This document shows, piece after piece, positions 5,221 to 5,334 of a stretch of DNA of 5,334 nucleotides (within the stretch, counting starts at the first letter, position 1; each line of letters begins with the position of its first letter). The DNA comes from CAVAVT01 sp963592185. GTDB lineage: Bacteria > Bacillota > Negativicutes > Selenomonadales > Selenomonadaceae. A program made the translations under genes and the position numbers. Under the pieces are notes generated by a model. The model worked only from the letters and a program-made list of their open reading frames with translations. It was not told where the DNA came from and did not search any database. The stretch is taken from the NCBI GenBank assembly GCA_963592185.1, contig CAVAVT010000090.1:1-5334 (forward strand). Direction: 5' to 3'.

Positions 5221-5272
5221 GCTGTAATCCTTGCACCATAAGCTTTACAGCCTCTTGGAATGTATTGGTGCA
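5221..5272. repeat. Interleaved inverted repeats with pseudoknot order
   Basis: GCTGTAA (5221-5227) pairs with TTACAGC (5245-5251), and TGCACCA (5232-5238) pairs with TGGTGCA (5266-5272). Both are perfect 7-bp pairs, and the order A-B-A'-B' is that of an H-type pseudoknot in RNA, or of overlapping protein sites in DNA. A smaller GGTG/CACC hairpin (5267-5270 and 5277-5280) competes with the second pair. Confidence 0.55.
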
Positions 5273-5334
5273 TTTTCACCTGAACTGTAGGTTATACATT
5301 AAAGTTGTACCATTGCTGCCATATGGGGTAAAAT

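Larger units (their letters stand above)
5127..5334. mobile_element. Possible end of an insertion sequence, IS21-like, running off the window
   Basis: This 208-bp gene-free edge starts with the spaced AAAAAGTGT repeats and then holds interleaved inverted repeats. IS21-family elements carry several copies of a short repeat at each end, inside terminal sequences starting TGT, and this layout is similar. No transposase is in view, no target duplication can be checked, and the exact boundary is unknown. A non-mobile regulatory region remains possible. Confidence 0.3.

Noticed and set aside
5106..5273. An open - strand frame of 55 codons starting at ATG 5273 (begins MHQYIPRGC) with AGGTG just upstream.
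   Set aside because: It runs through the direct repeats, whose 33-bp spacing gives repeated TFS.DF peptides by itself. The composition is AT-driven (many F, S, L) and the apparent ribosome binding site is only about 4 nt from the ATG. Probably a by-product of the repeats.
5217..5334. A + strand frame open to the window edge for about 39 codons.
   Set aside because: There is no ATG or ribosome binding site, and the peptide shows no recognisable transposase motif; it is too short to support a partial gene.

Overview
The window looks like chromosome from a low- to mid-GC member of the Bacillota. The signs are strong AAGGAG-type ribosome binding sites, consensus sigma-A promoters, intrinsic terminators with U tracts, and an OGG1-type glycosylase of the clostridial kind. 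The DUF2939-like protein and the Sel1 protein would suit an anaerobe of the Negativicutes or the Clostridia. That placement is an inference; nothing here fixes the genus.

Left part, + strand (1-2105): the last codons of an upstream gene end at a strong terminator. A tight two-gene unit follows: an HhH-GPD DNA glycosylase of the 8-oxoguanine (OGG1) type, then a membrane-anchored DUF2939-like protein whose ribosome binding site overlaps the end of the glycosylase gene. A hairpin with T-rich flanks on both sides closes this unit and also serves the convergent gene on the other strand.

Middle part, - strand (2114-4231): a 616-residue Sel1/TPR-like repeat protein of unknown function. Upstream of it lies a gene-free stretch that is not ordinary spacer. 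It holds a near-consensus promoter (TTGACG-17-TATATT), a 36-bp palindrome centred on the predicted start point, and about 130 nt of sequence that folds into three hairpins with three C-rich (CCCC) motifs, ending in an intrinsic terminator. This is the most interesting item here. It is either a free-standing small RNA with C-rich anti-Shine-Dalgarno seeds, or a terminated leader (attenuator or riboswitch-like) of the Sel1 gene. I do not recognise it as a known class.

Right part, - strand (4305-5096): a type II toxin-antitoxin operon with a DinJ/RelB-family ribbon-helix-helix antitoxin followed 5 nt later by a YafQ-family mRNA interferase. Its likely promoter (TTGACA-17-GATAAT with an AT-rich upstream tract) is about 185 nt before the antitoxin start. 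The unusually long leader contains four inverted repeats.

Right edge (5127-5334): AAAAAGTGT occurs three times at 32-33 bp spacing inside a larger repeat, followed by interleaved inverted repeats. This resembles the end of an insertion sequence, possibly IS21 family, that continues outside the window. I see no supportable gene there.
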